DNA of 64,000 bases from Dillenia suffruticosa (GCA_033439265.1 JAVTVX010000017.1:9694001-9758000); one strand, 5' to 3'. Positions 48,074-61,269 are shown, counted from the first letter of the stretch. The notes: generated from the letters alone by a model not told the origin. A program made the numbers and translations.

Positions 48074-48453
48074 CAGTGGCAAACCTAGGAGCCAAAGGCG
48101 GAGATGCAAAAATTTTATAAAATATTTGTTCAAACAACAAATATGGATTACTATTTCTTGAACCTACAATATTATTTATCTTTTATCTTTTTTTATTTTT
48201 AAAATTATAAAATATTTTTTATTGATTTAAAATATATAATGATGATACCATATTTTGTTTATATTATTTGATAGATTTTTAAAAAAAAGATTTATATGAA
48301 ATTTAATTAAATAAATGAGTTTTAAAAAATATAAATGAGGGCAAAATTATATAATTGGTTATAAAATAGATATAGATCATAAACACTAATTGAATTTTAA
48401 AAAATTGAAGGGTTGTAATTGTCCATCCTGAACTCTTTTTGGGTCTGTCACTG
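48074..48453. mobile_element. hAT-type MITE, 380 bp, with 8-bp target duplication
   Basis: The left end is CAGTGGCAAACCTAGGAG; the right end in reverse complement is CAGTGACAGACCCAAAAAG, giving a terminal inverted repeat beginning CAGTGRCARACCYA. The flanking octamers are TTGGCATG (48066-48073) and TTGACATG (48454-48461), an 8-bp target duplication with one change. An 8-bp duplication and CAGTG/CAGGG-type ends fit the hAT superfamily. The AT-rich interior has no coding capacity. Confidence 0.85.
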
Positions 48454-48461
48454 TTGACATG

Positions 48462-49254
48462 TTAGATAGATGTCTTTTATTTATATATATAAGAAAATAT
48501 AATTAAACAAAATCAAATCGAAGAAGAAATGATGGAAGTAGAAAGATTCTACCATTTTAACTTCCTTAAGGGATTGTTAGATAAATGTCTGCGTATGTTA
48601 AAGGTATACTTTTCTTTTCTTTTTTTTCTAACAAAAGGGAGGATTTATTATGTATATAAATGGCTTAGAACAGTATGAGACAAATTGCACAATTCAACTG
48701 TCAAGCAGCAACCAAATCAACCAAGCGAGAGTGGCTCATGCCACTTAGTTAAACTACAAGAATATAAAAAATGCACAAATTTATTACAAGAATAGATTAT
48801 TTAATGGCGAATAAAAATAAGAGTTGAAATAGAAAAGATGTGCGTTAAATTTTACTTACAATTGAGATATTTTTTATTAGATATTTTAAAATAAATAGTA
48901 TAAAAATAATTTAATATTTATAATTTTAAAAAGAAATAGTTCTATTCCAAAAGTTGAGTTCGGAGAATTTCACCACCAAATCCAAATGGAGTGTTAGAGG
49001 AGCACATGAATGTCTTTCCATACCACACATTGTCACGTGGACACGTGCAACTCCATGTATAGAGCAATGAGCATCAACCCATAAAGCTAAGAGGTTGCTT
49101 TTCCATTGTCACCATAGCATCAATTTTCAGATACATACATCTGTCTCCACTCACCGTGTCATATGTCCGGGCAATTTGTTGTACAATTGTTCACGTGGAA
49201 CTCTTTCCTTGTCTTTCTGCATTTGGGATGCTGGCCGACGATATGGTACAGGGT

Positions 49255-49324
<70 letters not shown>

Positions 49325-50480
49325 GTTCGACCCAAAAAGGCACGCAACTCTTACACCGCCACTTGATTTGGGGTTACGTGGCCACAAACTTCAAAATACA
49401 AGCCGGAGGTATTTGATGCTTGTCCTTTACGTTGAATCATAATTTCCTAACTAATACTAACATCAATCGGGATATTTCTCAAAACATTTATTATTTTTAA
49501 TCAAAATTATCTAAATATTATTTTTTTTATAAACTATCGATTTTACATTTTCAGTACGAAATTATATTTTTATAATTTTTTTTGTAATCCGTCTTAAAAA
49601 AAGAAAAATAATTTCGCACTCACAAAATACAAATTTATCATGATAAGAAGACAGCGAAACTCATTTCGCAGTCTTCCTCTGCGTTTCTGCCTTTCTCTCT
49701 CCCCTTTGCGAACGAAGCATCTCTCTATGCACTGAACCCTAGCCTCCACCGCCGCCGCCACCACTGTTGCCTTCGCCCTTCCTTTCTCCTTTCTCGATGA
49801 GACTTCAACTACAATTTAAATCTAGATTGAATCTGTCCTCTCTTCTTTCATCCTGCGAATGTGTCATCTCTCTTTACTGTTTCTTACAAATGTAGATTGA
49901 ATTTAGGGTTTGAATTAATTAAAAAAAATATAGGATTGTTTGAATCTAGGGTTTGCAATTTGTTTGTTTGAATCTAGAGTTTGCATCTAAACTCTCTCTC
50001 CTTTAATTTCTTCATATACACTTTGTTTGATTGAATCTAGAGATTTACATTAATAGAAAAAAAATATATTGTATATGCGGGAATCTAGGGTTTTATAAAA
50101 TTTAGGGTTTAAATCTAGAGTTTTGATATTTATTACATTATATTTGTTAAATTTGTTAAATTTAGAATTTGTTAAATTTAGAATTTGTCTTTCTCTCCAC
50201 TTTATTTGTTACATTAACTCTCTCATTGTTACATTATATTTGTGTCAACCAAATTACTATAAATCAATTAAAATCACTAGTAATTCACTCTAAATTCACT
50301 ATATATTATAATATAGGGTTTACGTTACATGTGTTATTGTTACTGTATTGTTAATACTTTGTTAGAATTAGTTATAGAGTTTCTATCATGTTTGTTGCTG
50401 ATACTCTGTTGTTGATACTCAGTTAGAGTTAGTTCTAGGGTTTGCATTAGAAAAGTTGCTACTAATGTATTAGTTTTTGT
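48462..50480. other. intergenic DNA, including likely 5' flank of the MULE
   Basis: It contains the (CT)33 microsatellite at 49258-49323 and a GC-richer patch at 49640-49800 with CCGCCGCCGCC, resembling a plant gene or transposon 5' UTR. Repeated TCTAGGGTTT/TCTAGAGTTT phrases occur at 49905-50125. The terminal inverted repeat of the MULE was not identified. Confidence 0.5.
49258..49323. repeat. (CT)33 microsatellite
   Basis: An uninterrupted CT dinucleotide array of 66 bases, the longest simple repeat in the window. Several short open frames over it are artefacts. Confidence 0.97.
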
Positions 50481-50499
50481 TGTCATTGATACAAGAAAG

Positions 50500-53400
50500 T
50501 AATATGGGTGGCAACCGTATGAGGGTAGTGCTTTATTGGGGGGTGAAATTGGTGGGTCTAAGGATGATTAACGATATAGTATGCGTGCAAAACGGGTGTT
50601 GTGGTTGATGGTATTATTAGATGGCAGGAGTTTATAAAAATTTTGTATCGTAGAAGTGAGATTGAATCTAGACAATTCAATCTGAATGTGGCATATAGAT
50701 ATCCTTTTTGGTTTAGTCAATCTCTCTCTTATTATGATTACTAGTAGAGGATGATGAATTCTTGTCAGAGGTGTTATCATTCCCCAAATATATCTCTAAT
50801 TTGGCTGTAGTTGAACCATTCTTAGAGTCGGAAACAATTCTGAGTGCACTTGTTGACCCACCCATGGTGGGTTGCTCAAGTTGGGGCGGAGAGAATATAT
50901 CAAACATCCCATATAGCTCATCTAGGATTCAAAATTGTCCTGATTTTGGTGGTGAGACAAATTTTAGTTCTTACACTAAGATGTTGAGAAGTGAGAACAT
51001 TGGAGATGAGTGTTTAAGTATTAGGCATTTATTTCAGATGATATTGCTTTGCCTAATCATCATGAATCAGCTATACCTATCGCAAGTGAGTATAGAGAGC
51101 TTAGTACCAATAGACCCTATGAAGGGCAAGAGACAGATCCCGTAGAAGCATTTATTCATGAAGAATCAGATGGTGGAAGTAATGATGAGTGGACGGGTTT
51201 GTGAAATCTCTCAAATTAATACTGATCCCCCAATACAACAAACTTGTAGTAATAGTGATACCAAGTCGAATCCCACATAAACTATATAAACTTAATTTCT
51301 TAGTGATTGTCAAAACAAAATGGGAGGTTTATGAAATAAATTTCTAAGTCAAAAATTAAAAACCTAAAATTAAGAGATAAATCAATAATGCAAAAATACA
51401 AAAAATTATAAAAGAAACTCAATATGCTAAACTTCGATTCAAGAGTTCACACATTCGATTGTTTCACTAATTATCGGTTAAAAATATTATTCTTATAATT
51501 CAATCATTTAACCTTAAATTTATTATGATAGGCGTAATAAATCTTAAATTTTTCTAAATTAATTAACTAAATTCATTATCTAATCAAAATTTATCATTAA
51601 TTGATTAGATACGATAACGTTTCATATCAATATAATGACAGTATTAAGTTATGTGAAAATAGTTGAATCAAAATACAAATAATCAGGATAGTCGTACAAT
51701 TATTTGATTTTGTTCCATCGATTCCTTAAATTAGAATGAATATTGGTAAATGACCCATAAATATAAATAACATATTTGTTACTTATACCATTCATTCATA
51801 ACAATTACGGATCACTGAAATCCTGGATACAATAGAAAAATTGATATTGAATTAAATTTTCAGATTAACAAATACCAACGCTTCATGTAAATAAATCAAG
51901 AATCGACAAATATTTGAATTAAAAATGTAAGAAATTAAATGAAACACATAACCCCATAGTGAAAACAATCAAATAAAAATTCCCCTTAAATCAAAAGAAA
52001 ATCTAGCCACTCATGGTGGTTAGTCCCTGAGAAAAACTAAAGAAAAGAGAAAAAAATAAAATAAAAGTTTGCTTTTTATAAAGAAGTGGTATGTGCTGCT
52101 GCCGCCTCCTCTCATATATATATATATATATATATGAATAGTGCCGCCCCCTCATGAACAATAATGTGAATAGTACCTTCTAGGTCAATAAGAAGAGTCC
52201 TTCTTTTAGTGTTCTAAATCTCCAAGATTCTCCCAAAATAATAGGAAAATGATCCACAAAAATAGAAAAATTAAGAATTTTACTATTAACAATAATTTTA
52301 TTTTAAGTAAAATTTTTAAAATAAATTTTTTCACTCTTTGATACTTTTTTCCTTTCCTTTATAGGCCCAAATGATATCTTGAACCATTAAACTCCAAAAT
52401 TGCCTCCTTAAAGCCATTTTAGTCCAATCTCCAATTTTTTATCCCTAAAAATAAAAATGTCATAAAAACACTTATTAGAATACTAATCAATCAAAATCAA
52501 ACTATGATATCAAAAATAAATGTAACATCTTGTGCATTATCAATGAGCAAATGTTGTAAATGAAGAGAATTGGATTGTTGAAGATAAAGAAGAGATACCA
52601 TACCTACACACTATGAGGGAATGGGCCATGATGGTAGATGAGTATAATGATTATGACCATTCAACATAGGATAATGATCAAACTTCAGAGTTACAAGTTG
52701 GGATGGTCTTCGCATCCAAAGAGAAAGTTCAACATGCTGTCAAGTGCTGCTCGATGTGGAAGCACAACTACTTTAAAGTCTATGAAAGTTTTCCAAACAT
52801 ATGATTTGTGAGATATTCTTTGTACCATGAAAATAATTATTTATGGCATGTTCAAGCTAAACTAAAGAAGGGCAATCGCCTTTGGGAAATTACAATATTG
52901 AAAGCAAAACACACTTGTTTCTCTCAATTATTTTTGGAGGATTACCCCAATGTGGACTCGAATATGGTGATCATTGATTAAAAGCCACATAAAAGAGAAT
53001 ATTGATTACAAAATGTGTGATATGGTTGAGAATGTAAGAATATATAGGGTAAATATGTCGTACAAAAAGACTTGGATAAGGCGTTGAAAATCTATAAAAA
53101 TTGTGTATGATAATTGAAAGACTTATAACACATTGTTGTCACAGCTTTTGGATACATTGTAGATGACTAGTCCTGGAACTATTGTTGAGTGAAGACTTAC
53201 TGAATTATCGAAGTCTAATGAAAAGATCTTTCACCCAGTTTCATAAACTTTCAAACCATGTATCGATACATTTAGATATTGCAAACCAATGATAAGTATT
53301 TTACTCAGTATCCAGTATAATGCGAATCATAAAAAGGAATAGTAATCTCCAACCACACTTACGCATCATAGACTTTGTCTGCATCATGTCGAGACTAATT

Positions 53401-54120
53401 TCAGCCAGCGATTCAAGAACAAACCGCTAATAGAGTTAATGCATAAGGCGACCGAGTAAAAACAAATCAGAAAATTTGATGCCATGATAAATAATATCAA
53501 AGAGCTTAGTAAGCAGGCATATAAATGGTTAATGGAGATTCATCTCGACAAATGGGTATTGTCTTATGACAGGGGACACAGATGAGGGAACATGACAACC
53601 AATCGGTTGGAATCATTTAATGGTGTGTTTAAAGGTGCGAGAAAACTGCCAATAACTGTATGTGTACAGACAATGTTATACCGCATGAACTGATTCAATA
53701 AGAATCGAGAAGAAGTAATAACAATGTCAAGGAAGACATGATGTGGCTAACAATGGTGATAGAAAAATTGGTTAAAAATAAGTAGCAATCAAAATTCCAT
53801 CGCATCTTTACATTTGATAGATATAGAGGGGAGTATGAGATGATAATTGGATTTCATAGTGGGAGGGGTGAGAGCAATCACACTATGTTATTAAATGCTC
53901 CATCATGTATTTGTAGAAAATATGTTGTATTCAAGTTTTATTGCTCACATATGTGGAGAGTTTTAATGGATTTGGGTCCTGAGTTTAGAACATTTGTAAA
54001 TAGATTGCATAGTTACCGATCAATGCAGTTTACATATGGTGGCAAATTTCATCCTCCTCCATACAAGAATTATTGGCCGTCTCTTTTTTTCCGTTTGTTA
54101 CACAATATTTCATAACTTAA
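50500..54120 (+). pseudogene. MULE (Mutator-like) transposase, degenerate
   Basis: Plus-strand fragments occur in order. An N-terminal acidic region lies at 50760-51190. After a 1.35-kb insertion come NWIVEDKEEIPYLHTMREWA (52569-52628), LQVGMVFASKEKVQHAVKCC and NYLWHVQAKLKKGNRLWEIT with KAKHTCF (about 52690-52920), the MuDR DNA-binding module. Further on are SPGTIVE, then HLDKWVLSYDRGHR and NMTTNRLESFNGVFKGARKL near 53545-53645, the classic GHRWGHMTTNxxESxNxVLKGxRxLP block of MULE transposases. A SWIM zinc finger (CICRKYVVFKFYCSHM, about 53911-53958) ends the protein before FHPPPYKNYWP. Stops and frameshifts throughout indicate an inactive copy. Confidence 0.9.
51190..52542. mobile_element. 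Solo-LTR-like insertion in the MULE, TSD ATGAG
   Basis: A 1,353-bp segment starts TGGACGGGTTTGTGAAATC and ends TGTGCATTATCA, i.e. TG...CA. It is flanked by perfect pentamers ATGAG (51185-51189 and 52543-52547). It separates two parts of the MULE coding region and contains no coding sequence, only AT-rich DNA with TATATA near 52114-52134. A TG...CA segment with 5-bp duplication and no interior is best read as a solo LTR. The family is not recognised. Confidence 0.65.
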
Positions 54121-54429
54121 TAACAAATCAGGTAGACCACGAAATATGTAAATTCATAATGAAATGGATAGAAGAATAACTCAACATCGCAAGGCATGTG
54201 GTGAATATGGGTATAATTGTTCTCATTGACCAAATATGGCTTGGTTATAAGAGAGGGCAAGACAAGGATGAAACTTTTTTCCCATCATGTACTTGTTTTA
54301 TATTGTATTGTGAACTTATTTAATTACTATAGATATACAATATTTTCATAATACATTGTCTTATGTGTTCTTTTCTTTTTTGTTTGAGTACTTGGAATTT
54401 TTATTGTCCTTTAATTTTTTTGTGATTAT

Positions 54430-56609
54430 AGTTATGGACTACATTCGTTCAGAATTTACCCTAGATCCACGGGACCCTAATGTATTGACCTTATAGCCCA
54501 AACGTCGATCTCAGTCTATATGGGAGACAAGGACTAATAACTCCTAAAGATGCGTCATTCCAACAGTGGGTTTTGGCCTACTAGACCCCTTGATATTAGA
54601 GTACAAGAAATTTTTGTTGTGGGTGGGCTTTTATAGTCTCTATAGATGTAGGTATATTCAACACGATCATGCGTTTATTATCGTGTTTGTTGAGAGATTG
54701 AGACAGGAGATACATACTTTTCACTTACCAGTCGGTGAGGTTATGATTACGTTATAGGACGTTTTGATACTTCTCAACTTACCTATAGATGGAGATGCAA
54801 TTATGGGGGTAAACTACCCTCGTTTTATCGTTGAGTGATAGGATATTTGTCATATTCTCTTGGGTTTCTTTCCTAAAACGGAGGATTTTTTGGAGACCAT
54901 CTTAAATTACAGGCTATCACAGATTTTCTTGATTCACATCCTCTGGACCGGGGGTCAGATCGCCCTAATACTGTTTCACGCACATGGTCGCATTATAAGC
55001 TGCTCGATAGTATTTTTGAAGATTAGTCTAGATCGAGGGTGAAACTCATATATTTGGAGTTTCTATGAGATCTTTATTGCACTGGACAGTACAATTAGGG
55101 CAGTGTTATCTTGTCGACACTTTGCAGAGCCATGTGTTGGCTTTCAATGGATGGTGTTAGATAGATTTGTGGTTCGGTCTTGTTTATACAAGTATTCTAT
55201 CTTCATTTGATGTTATTTTTAATTTAATAATACTTTTTGTAAATATTATATCATTTATTTAATATTTTTTCTCTTATCAGTTTTAGGTCTAGGAGAGAGT
55301 ACTCATATTTACCCTGATCAGACATCACACTATTGATCCAATACTCTGTGCTCATCACTTGCCTCCCGACCCTAGAGGGTCTCTATACGTAGTGTTTAAT
55401 TTATTTATTCATATTTTTTCTCTATTCCCTTGACTTTATATAATTTCACTTTAATATTGTTTTATTTGTAAATAGTTAGAATGTTCCGTGTAATTATGTA
55501 CATATAGGATAGTTTGTTTTTAGAACATACCGGAATCAATTAGATCATATGGGAGACATTGAGGTGAATAAAAATTTCATTTTTGACAACCACTTCTATC
55601 ATTATAGATCGAAATAATATCATTTTTCTTTTTTTTTTTAAGTCCATTTAGTTGTTATATTCGTATGCTGACTTGGCATCGTTGCCCACCTATTGTCTTG
55701 TCGACAGCGACATATGGCGTGCCAATATGCCCCTCATCTATTTTGAGGTCGTCAAGTACCACTTCCCAAGGGTTATGAGGCAATTCGGGTTGCTGTAAAG
55801 TGTTCCTTTACCCGTGTAGACCGACCAGGAGTTACACCGGATTGATCAACGCTAGAGATATGGACACAATTGGATTAGGATACATGTGTTCCCTTGCAAT
55901 TGTGGGATAATCGTAGATATCACATTGTAAAGGGTGACGAAAATTTCGATAAGCCAAGAATGATAGCTGATTATATGCCGTTGTATCATTGATCACCTGT
56001 TTATATATTGTCTTCCCTGCACATCATTATCAGTAGGGATTCCGACCCACAACGATACAAATGAAGTATTTCATAAGTAAAAATAAGTTTACCATTTAAT
56101 ATTGTTTTATTGTTTACATAATGTTTCTTTTCTTTTTTTCTTTTACAGTGCTATGAGATCGAGCACATGCATTTATCATCATTTGATATACCGGCAAATG
56201 AATGAGTGGATCCTAGATTTGGATATTTCAAAAATTTCTTATGGTGTGCATTTCAGTTTGTCGGGCATGCGCCATTTGACGATTACCGTCCTTTGACTTC
56301 CACACCAACTGAGCCGATAGACATGCCTTCCACTTCTGATACTGCGGATGCTTAAAACAAGTTGACGGAAATATCTGTGTCATCTTCCTATCTGACCCTA
56401 ACTCCGGTATTTAGAGATGATGTTGACGATGTAGCACTGACTGAGCCTCCACGACTTAGTATTTACAAGCGCCGGCCTCGTCGTCATCAACCTTTAGATG
56501 ATGCTGGTACGATTGCATTTCCTGAGATTGATGAGAGTACACATTTATATGATATACCACCACCTCCACCTAATAGGCCGACTTGTACTCCCATCAAATG
56601 CCGGCCATG
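54430..56609 (+). pseudogene. Plant mobile domain (PMD/MAIN-like) region downstream of MULE transposase
   Basis: After the SWIM finger the plus strand continues with a second coding region. Segments include FTLDPRDP (near 54459), LLDPLILEYKKFLLWVGFYS, FVERLRQEIHTFHLPVGEVM followed by ITL (stop) DVLILLNLPIDGDAIMGV (54566-54810), matching the plant mobile domain signature HTFHLPxGExTITLxDVAxLxGLxxDGxxV. A C-terminal acidic, proline-rich tail lies at 56290-56609. Known: PMD genes (MAIN/MAIL family) occur both as host genes and as passengers in MULEs and in Tat-type elements. The copy carries stops and frameshifts, so no functional protein is expected. Confidence 0.78.
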
Positions 56610-58295
56610 ACATAATGTTGGTCAACCTTCTTGCGGCACTTAGTCTAGGTTTAGGATTATATGTATTGCATTTAAAATTTGTATACATTAATTTAAATTT
56701 CTATAAAAAAACTTATTGTTATTTTATTTTCTTTTTTTGTGATTTCTTTCTTTATATCACTTCAACTTTTATAAGTTTTTTGGTTTATGATTGAATTTGG
56801 TGTTTGGTTGTGTTTGAAAATATTGTTGGTGTTTGATTTAGTTGTGTTTTGTGAAAAATGTTTTGATTGTTGGATTAAAGCTATCTTGTACTATAAAGTA
56901 TGGTTGTTGGTATTTAGAATATGATTATTTGGTAGTATTTTTGAGTATGATTACTTCGTAGTTGAATTATGGAATATGGTTTATTTTGTGTGAAATATAG
57001 TGGTTGTATTTTTTATTCTTTTGTAAATTGTCGTGGATTGTTAGTGGTATTTTGATATGAATTATTAGAGGTGTTTTGGTGTATAGTAGAGTAGTGTTTT
57101 GATGTTTAGTAAGTTGAAGTAGGATAAATTAAATTATGGTGTTTTGTATATTGAAATAGGCATATTTATGGTGCAATAGTAGGGGCGGAGCAATGATTTC
57201 AGTGCAAAATCCATTTCACACTCCCAGAGTCCAATTTTAACAATTTTTTCAAAAAAAATAGTTTTAACGAGAATTAAAAATGATGATTTCGAATTCTCAT
57301 GTACAAAATCAATATTTCAAAAAAAATCATTTAATTAATTTTTATTAAAAATAACAATAATTTGGTATATCAATACTAATTTACTAATTCTAAAAACAAT
57401 GACAAAGTCTTACATAATAATTCAACTTAATATGTTCTAAAAATTTCTTATATAATCTAAAAATATATTTTAACCAATTCAATTGTAAAAAGTTATATTT
57501 CTTTTATTATAGACTACTATATAAAATTTAATTTATTTAATCGTTAATTCATTTATTCTGTGGCACCACTTTATAGATATACTCATCCTAATACTAATAC
57601 TACTTGAAGGCTATAGCCATAACCAGAACCTTCGAGAAACTCATTTTATATTCAATTCAAAACATAATCACATTTTTTAGGTTATATGATGCACGATCAT
57701 ACAATGACCTATTATCATAAGAAGGAGACGAGAGTTAGAATATCATCTCGACAAGAAGGAATTCAACTTGTAGAGTAGGAATATCACATTACTTTAGTCC
57801 AAATTCGAGAAATTGCAACGAATCATAACCAAAACACAGAGGTTCAATCCCTCCCAAACCAATTTAATACAAAATCCACCAATGAGATGTCAAGCAATTG
57901 ACCCCCCACCGTGCAGAATTCTGGAGGTCCTGAAGTCAACTTGATGTTTATAAACACAAATAAAAAGTAGCTAGAAATTTGTACCGTTATTTAAAGGTGG
58001 GAGGGAGGGTTGATTCAAAGAACACTATCAACTAGCCATCCTGAAATGGCAAAACTTTAGGAAGGTCACCAGCAAATGGTTAAATGACTATTTCCTTAAA
58101 AATAGCAAATATATGGAATGGTAGCTATACAATAATTCACAGAACTGTACATGGACTATTAGCAATATTATCAGTCACCAGCGCCAGTGCTAATGCTCCA
58201 CCCAAAACCAATTTATCCACAAATTGAGGAAAGAAAATTACAGAGAAATGACATGAGAAGTCCAACTCTTCCGGGAGCAAACATCCTTTCAACTC
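56610..58295. other. intergenic DNA
   Basis: No gene is seen. A GTAGGGGCGGAGC phrase at 57179-57191, common at ends of plant repeats, has no convincing partner. The final 300 bases probably include the 3' UTR of the minus-strand exons that follow. Confidence 0.5.
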
Positions 58296-58917
58296 TCAAC
58301 TTATTGTCTGAGGACCACGTAATAGGGGTTTTCCTGCTGATTCATCGTCTGTAATTCCTTTGCTGAACTTTATTTGGACACCAACATACTCATGTTGCTC
58401 CCCAAGTGTCTGCACGGCAGCTGTAATTATAAACAAGGGAGCAGATGTTAGAGCGCGGAGAAACTGCATCTATAAATGACAATTCGGAATGTGCAAGTTA
58501 GGATACTGTATGAAACAAAAATAATTAAGTTATTCATGCCTTTGCAAGGTTTCTATTGAAAGGGTACAGGGGGTGCTGGGAACTTGGCTGGGGTTATAGC
58601 TCATGGAATAGCAGAAAGCACAAGGTAAAGGAAAATATGTGTTGTTATGGATGTTAAAAAGTCATTCAAATGCAGCAACATTTGCAACACCTAATGCAAC
58701 TTAACAACAGAAAGACTCTCTCTATAGATGCTCTCAGACAATAATTACAAAATATTCATTTTTCGCTTGTCACAAACAAAAGCAGGAATCATATGATTAT
58801 CAAATTACAGAATATCGTATGTGCAACTGACTCTCTATCCTCCAGTACTTCAATACAGACATGGTTCTCCATAGCATTCTCAAATTTAGGGTCAGCATGA
58901 AATTTAGGAAGTTCAAC
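58296..58917 (-). CDS. Two probable 3'-terminal exons of an unidentified gene
   Basis: Exon A (58917-58809) translates to VELPKFHADPKFENAMENHV then CIEVLEDRESVAHTIF, ending in a GTAATT donor. Exon B (58420-58296) follows a TATAATTACAG acceptor and translates to AVQTLGEQHEYVGVQIKFSK then GITDDESAGKPLLRGPQTIS and a stop. The phases agree: one base plus two bases forms a Ser codon across the junction. The acidic, non-repetitive composition and matching phases argue for real coding sequence, but I do not recognise the family. The acceptor of exon A is weak (TAAGAG) and no further upstream exon was found, so it could be an incompletely seen gene or a gene relic. Alternatively the frame is open from an ATG at 58469 through exon B (57 codons). 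Confidence 0.45.
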
Positions 58918-59759
58918 CTCTTATTGTCCTATCTGATTGTAGTTTTTGATTTTAAGGAGGAAAATTTCAAATAAAAGGAAGTATCCCTTGTTTTACCATG
59001 CTAGTCAAAACCACTCTAAAGAGTCATCCAGGAAATGAACTTCCACCATGACAAAAGAGGATTTGCCTCCGTTCCGCCAAGCAGGGAATAGTAGTGAGGC
59101 CATACCATGCTGTCACCCCCTTGTATCTAATAGCATGAAAGTTTTGCATTGAACTCCTAATTTGACAAAGAAGTAGGTACTCTCTCTATTTACCTAATTC
59201 AATCATGAGAAGAAGCATATGACATAGTGACATTTCATTATACATTTCCAATCCCTTGCTCTACATACTCCTCTCAACTGAAAGACTTATGAGTAGATGT
59301 GACAAACAAGTAAGCTTAATATTGTCTTTTTTGCAATAGATTTAAGTTATTTCTAGTTGTTACTATTGCCATCCAGTTTTTCCTTTTCCTTTTTTATTAT
59401 ATGTATATATATATTTTACTTTTATAATTTTCAAATCATTCTCTACTTCACGTCCACGTTCTTATTATACTTTTTTGAGTCAACCTTGAGTCCTCTTCTA
59501 AGGAAAGGGGACAAAGGTTATACAAGTTAGAAGTTGTAACATTAATGCATTGGTAAAACATCTCAAGTGGCATTTGAAGTACTTTAACGTTAATGCATTG
59601 CAAATATCACAACTTAGGGGTATTTGATGAACTCCATCCTGCCGGAAGCCGAATACCTATGTACAGATATCGGGTTTAATCAAGCTAGATTTGAGTTTGG
59701 GGTATTTGATGATGACAATGATGTTTCAGAAGATGAAATAAAGCAGCAAAATAGAGATT

Positions 59760-60170
59760 AAGCATTCAAAGTTGTCTCTAATAGAGCTTTACTTTGGTAG
59801 ATCAATATGATTTTCCTCCTTAATTCAAAGGCCTCTGGCTTTGATCCAACAAAGATGAATATTGCTTTCCTCTCAGATACTAAAAGTTGGTGATCAGATC
59901 CAGAAATTGAAGAAGGATATATGCCTAATAGAAACAACTTAAATTTACTTTTCAACTGGTCCATAGAAAACGAAAAATGGAAAAAAGTGTTAAAATGGTG
60001 ACAAAGAAAGAGGTACAGTATGGAGAAATGGATAAAAGACCCACTGCACATGACGACGTCATTACATGTTACAGGAGAGCGTATAGGGTCAACACTGTCT
60101 ATGCATGGTGTGGTTGAGAGAGAGAAACAACAAAAATATTATGCTAAATAATGATTGATAGGTGTAAAAG
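59760..60170 (-). repeat. Diverged duplicate A of an intergenic segment
   Basis: It shares with 61270-61860 the phrase GATCAGATCCAG-AATTG, then GGATATAT/ACACCTA, an AAAGAGGTA block, and the minus-strand peptide pattern FLLGIYPSSISGSDH (compare FLIGVYPFPIPGSDY). The function is unknown. Confidence 0.5.
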
Positions 60171-61269
60171 TAGATACTTTTTACTAACATATTTGAGAAA
60201 CTTGGGTGCACTTTGGTCTATGCAAGCAATATGAATTGCACTTCACCATGGACCACAAGATGTAAATGACTTAGATCTTTATCTACATATCTTATTTGAG
60301 CTTTCATATTTTATGTTTGGTTGCTAAGAATAATACTCTCTTAAAATTTGTATTCCTTGCAACAATACCAATAGCATAATGCACTAAATCAAAATATTCA
60401 CAACAATGCAAGTTGTATATTCTCATATTTATTAGCAAAACAAAGATTGAGAAAATAATCATAATTATTGACCTAAGGTTGTTTTGATTGACCTATTTAT
60501 TAAGGTCTTCTTACTGTTACACTTAATTTGATTAGTTTTTTTTATTATTTTTTTAAGAAATTAATAATCAACTTTTATTTATTAAACAATTAACTTTTGC
60601 CACTTAATTCCTAATATATGATTTAAAGAAATTCAAAAAGACATGATTCATGAAATATCCTGCTAAAATGAAGAGATCTTTTTCTTCAAAAATAAAAAAA
60701 AAAAAAACAAACAAAAAAGGGCTCATGAAATTTTAAGGGGTGTTTTGATGCACTTCAAAGAATTGTTTACCCACCATAAACACTTCTCTTGTTAACTCCC
60801 TGATCAGAAAGATTTGTAAAGTTCTACCAAAATTTTAATTTGGTATAAAAATTCATATTTATTATAATAAAAATTTAAACATAAATCAGTTAATATTTTT
60901 GAATAAAGGAATAGGGAATAAATGTCTCACATGACTGTGTACAGAGGAATTCAATGACCCATTATTGCTACTGACAATAGACAATGGCCACACAATAATA
61001 TGAACTTAAATAATTAATTTATAAATCAAAATAAAATAATGGATAAATCATGAAGTGCATGATTTTCCATTTATCATTACCCAACTAATTCAAATGCCAC
61101 ATTCTCATTAATCTTCAAAAAGACCAAAAACGGAGACTTTTTAACCCATTTTTGACCTATCCTTTTCCTGATAACCCATCAAACCCTACTTAACTCCATG
61201 CCCCCATATTCCTCCCCATGTTTTAGCTGGATCACCCTCCCTTGCATCCCCCCCTCTCAAAATTATTTA

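Noticed and set aside
49095-49416. Open frames across the (CT)33 array
   Set aside because: They are artefacts of the microsatellite (alternating Ser-Leu or Arg-Glu).
57179-57570. A MITE starting AGTAGGGGCGGAGC
   Set aside because: A weak possible partner (AGTGGTGCCACAGA in reverse complement) lies near 57570, but the ends match poorly and no target duplication is visible.
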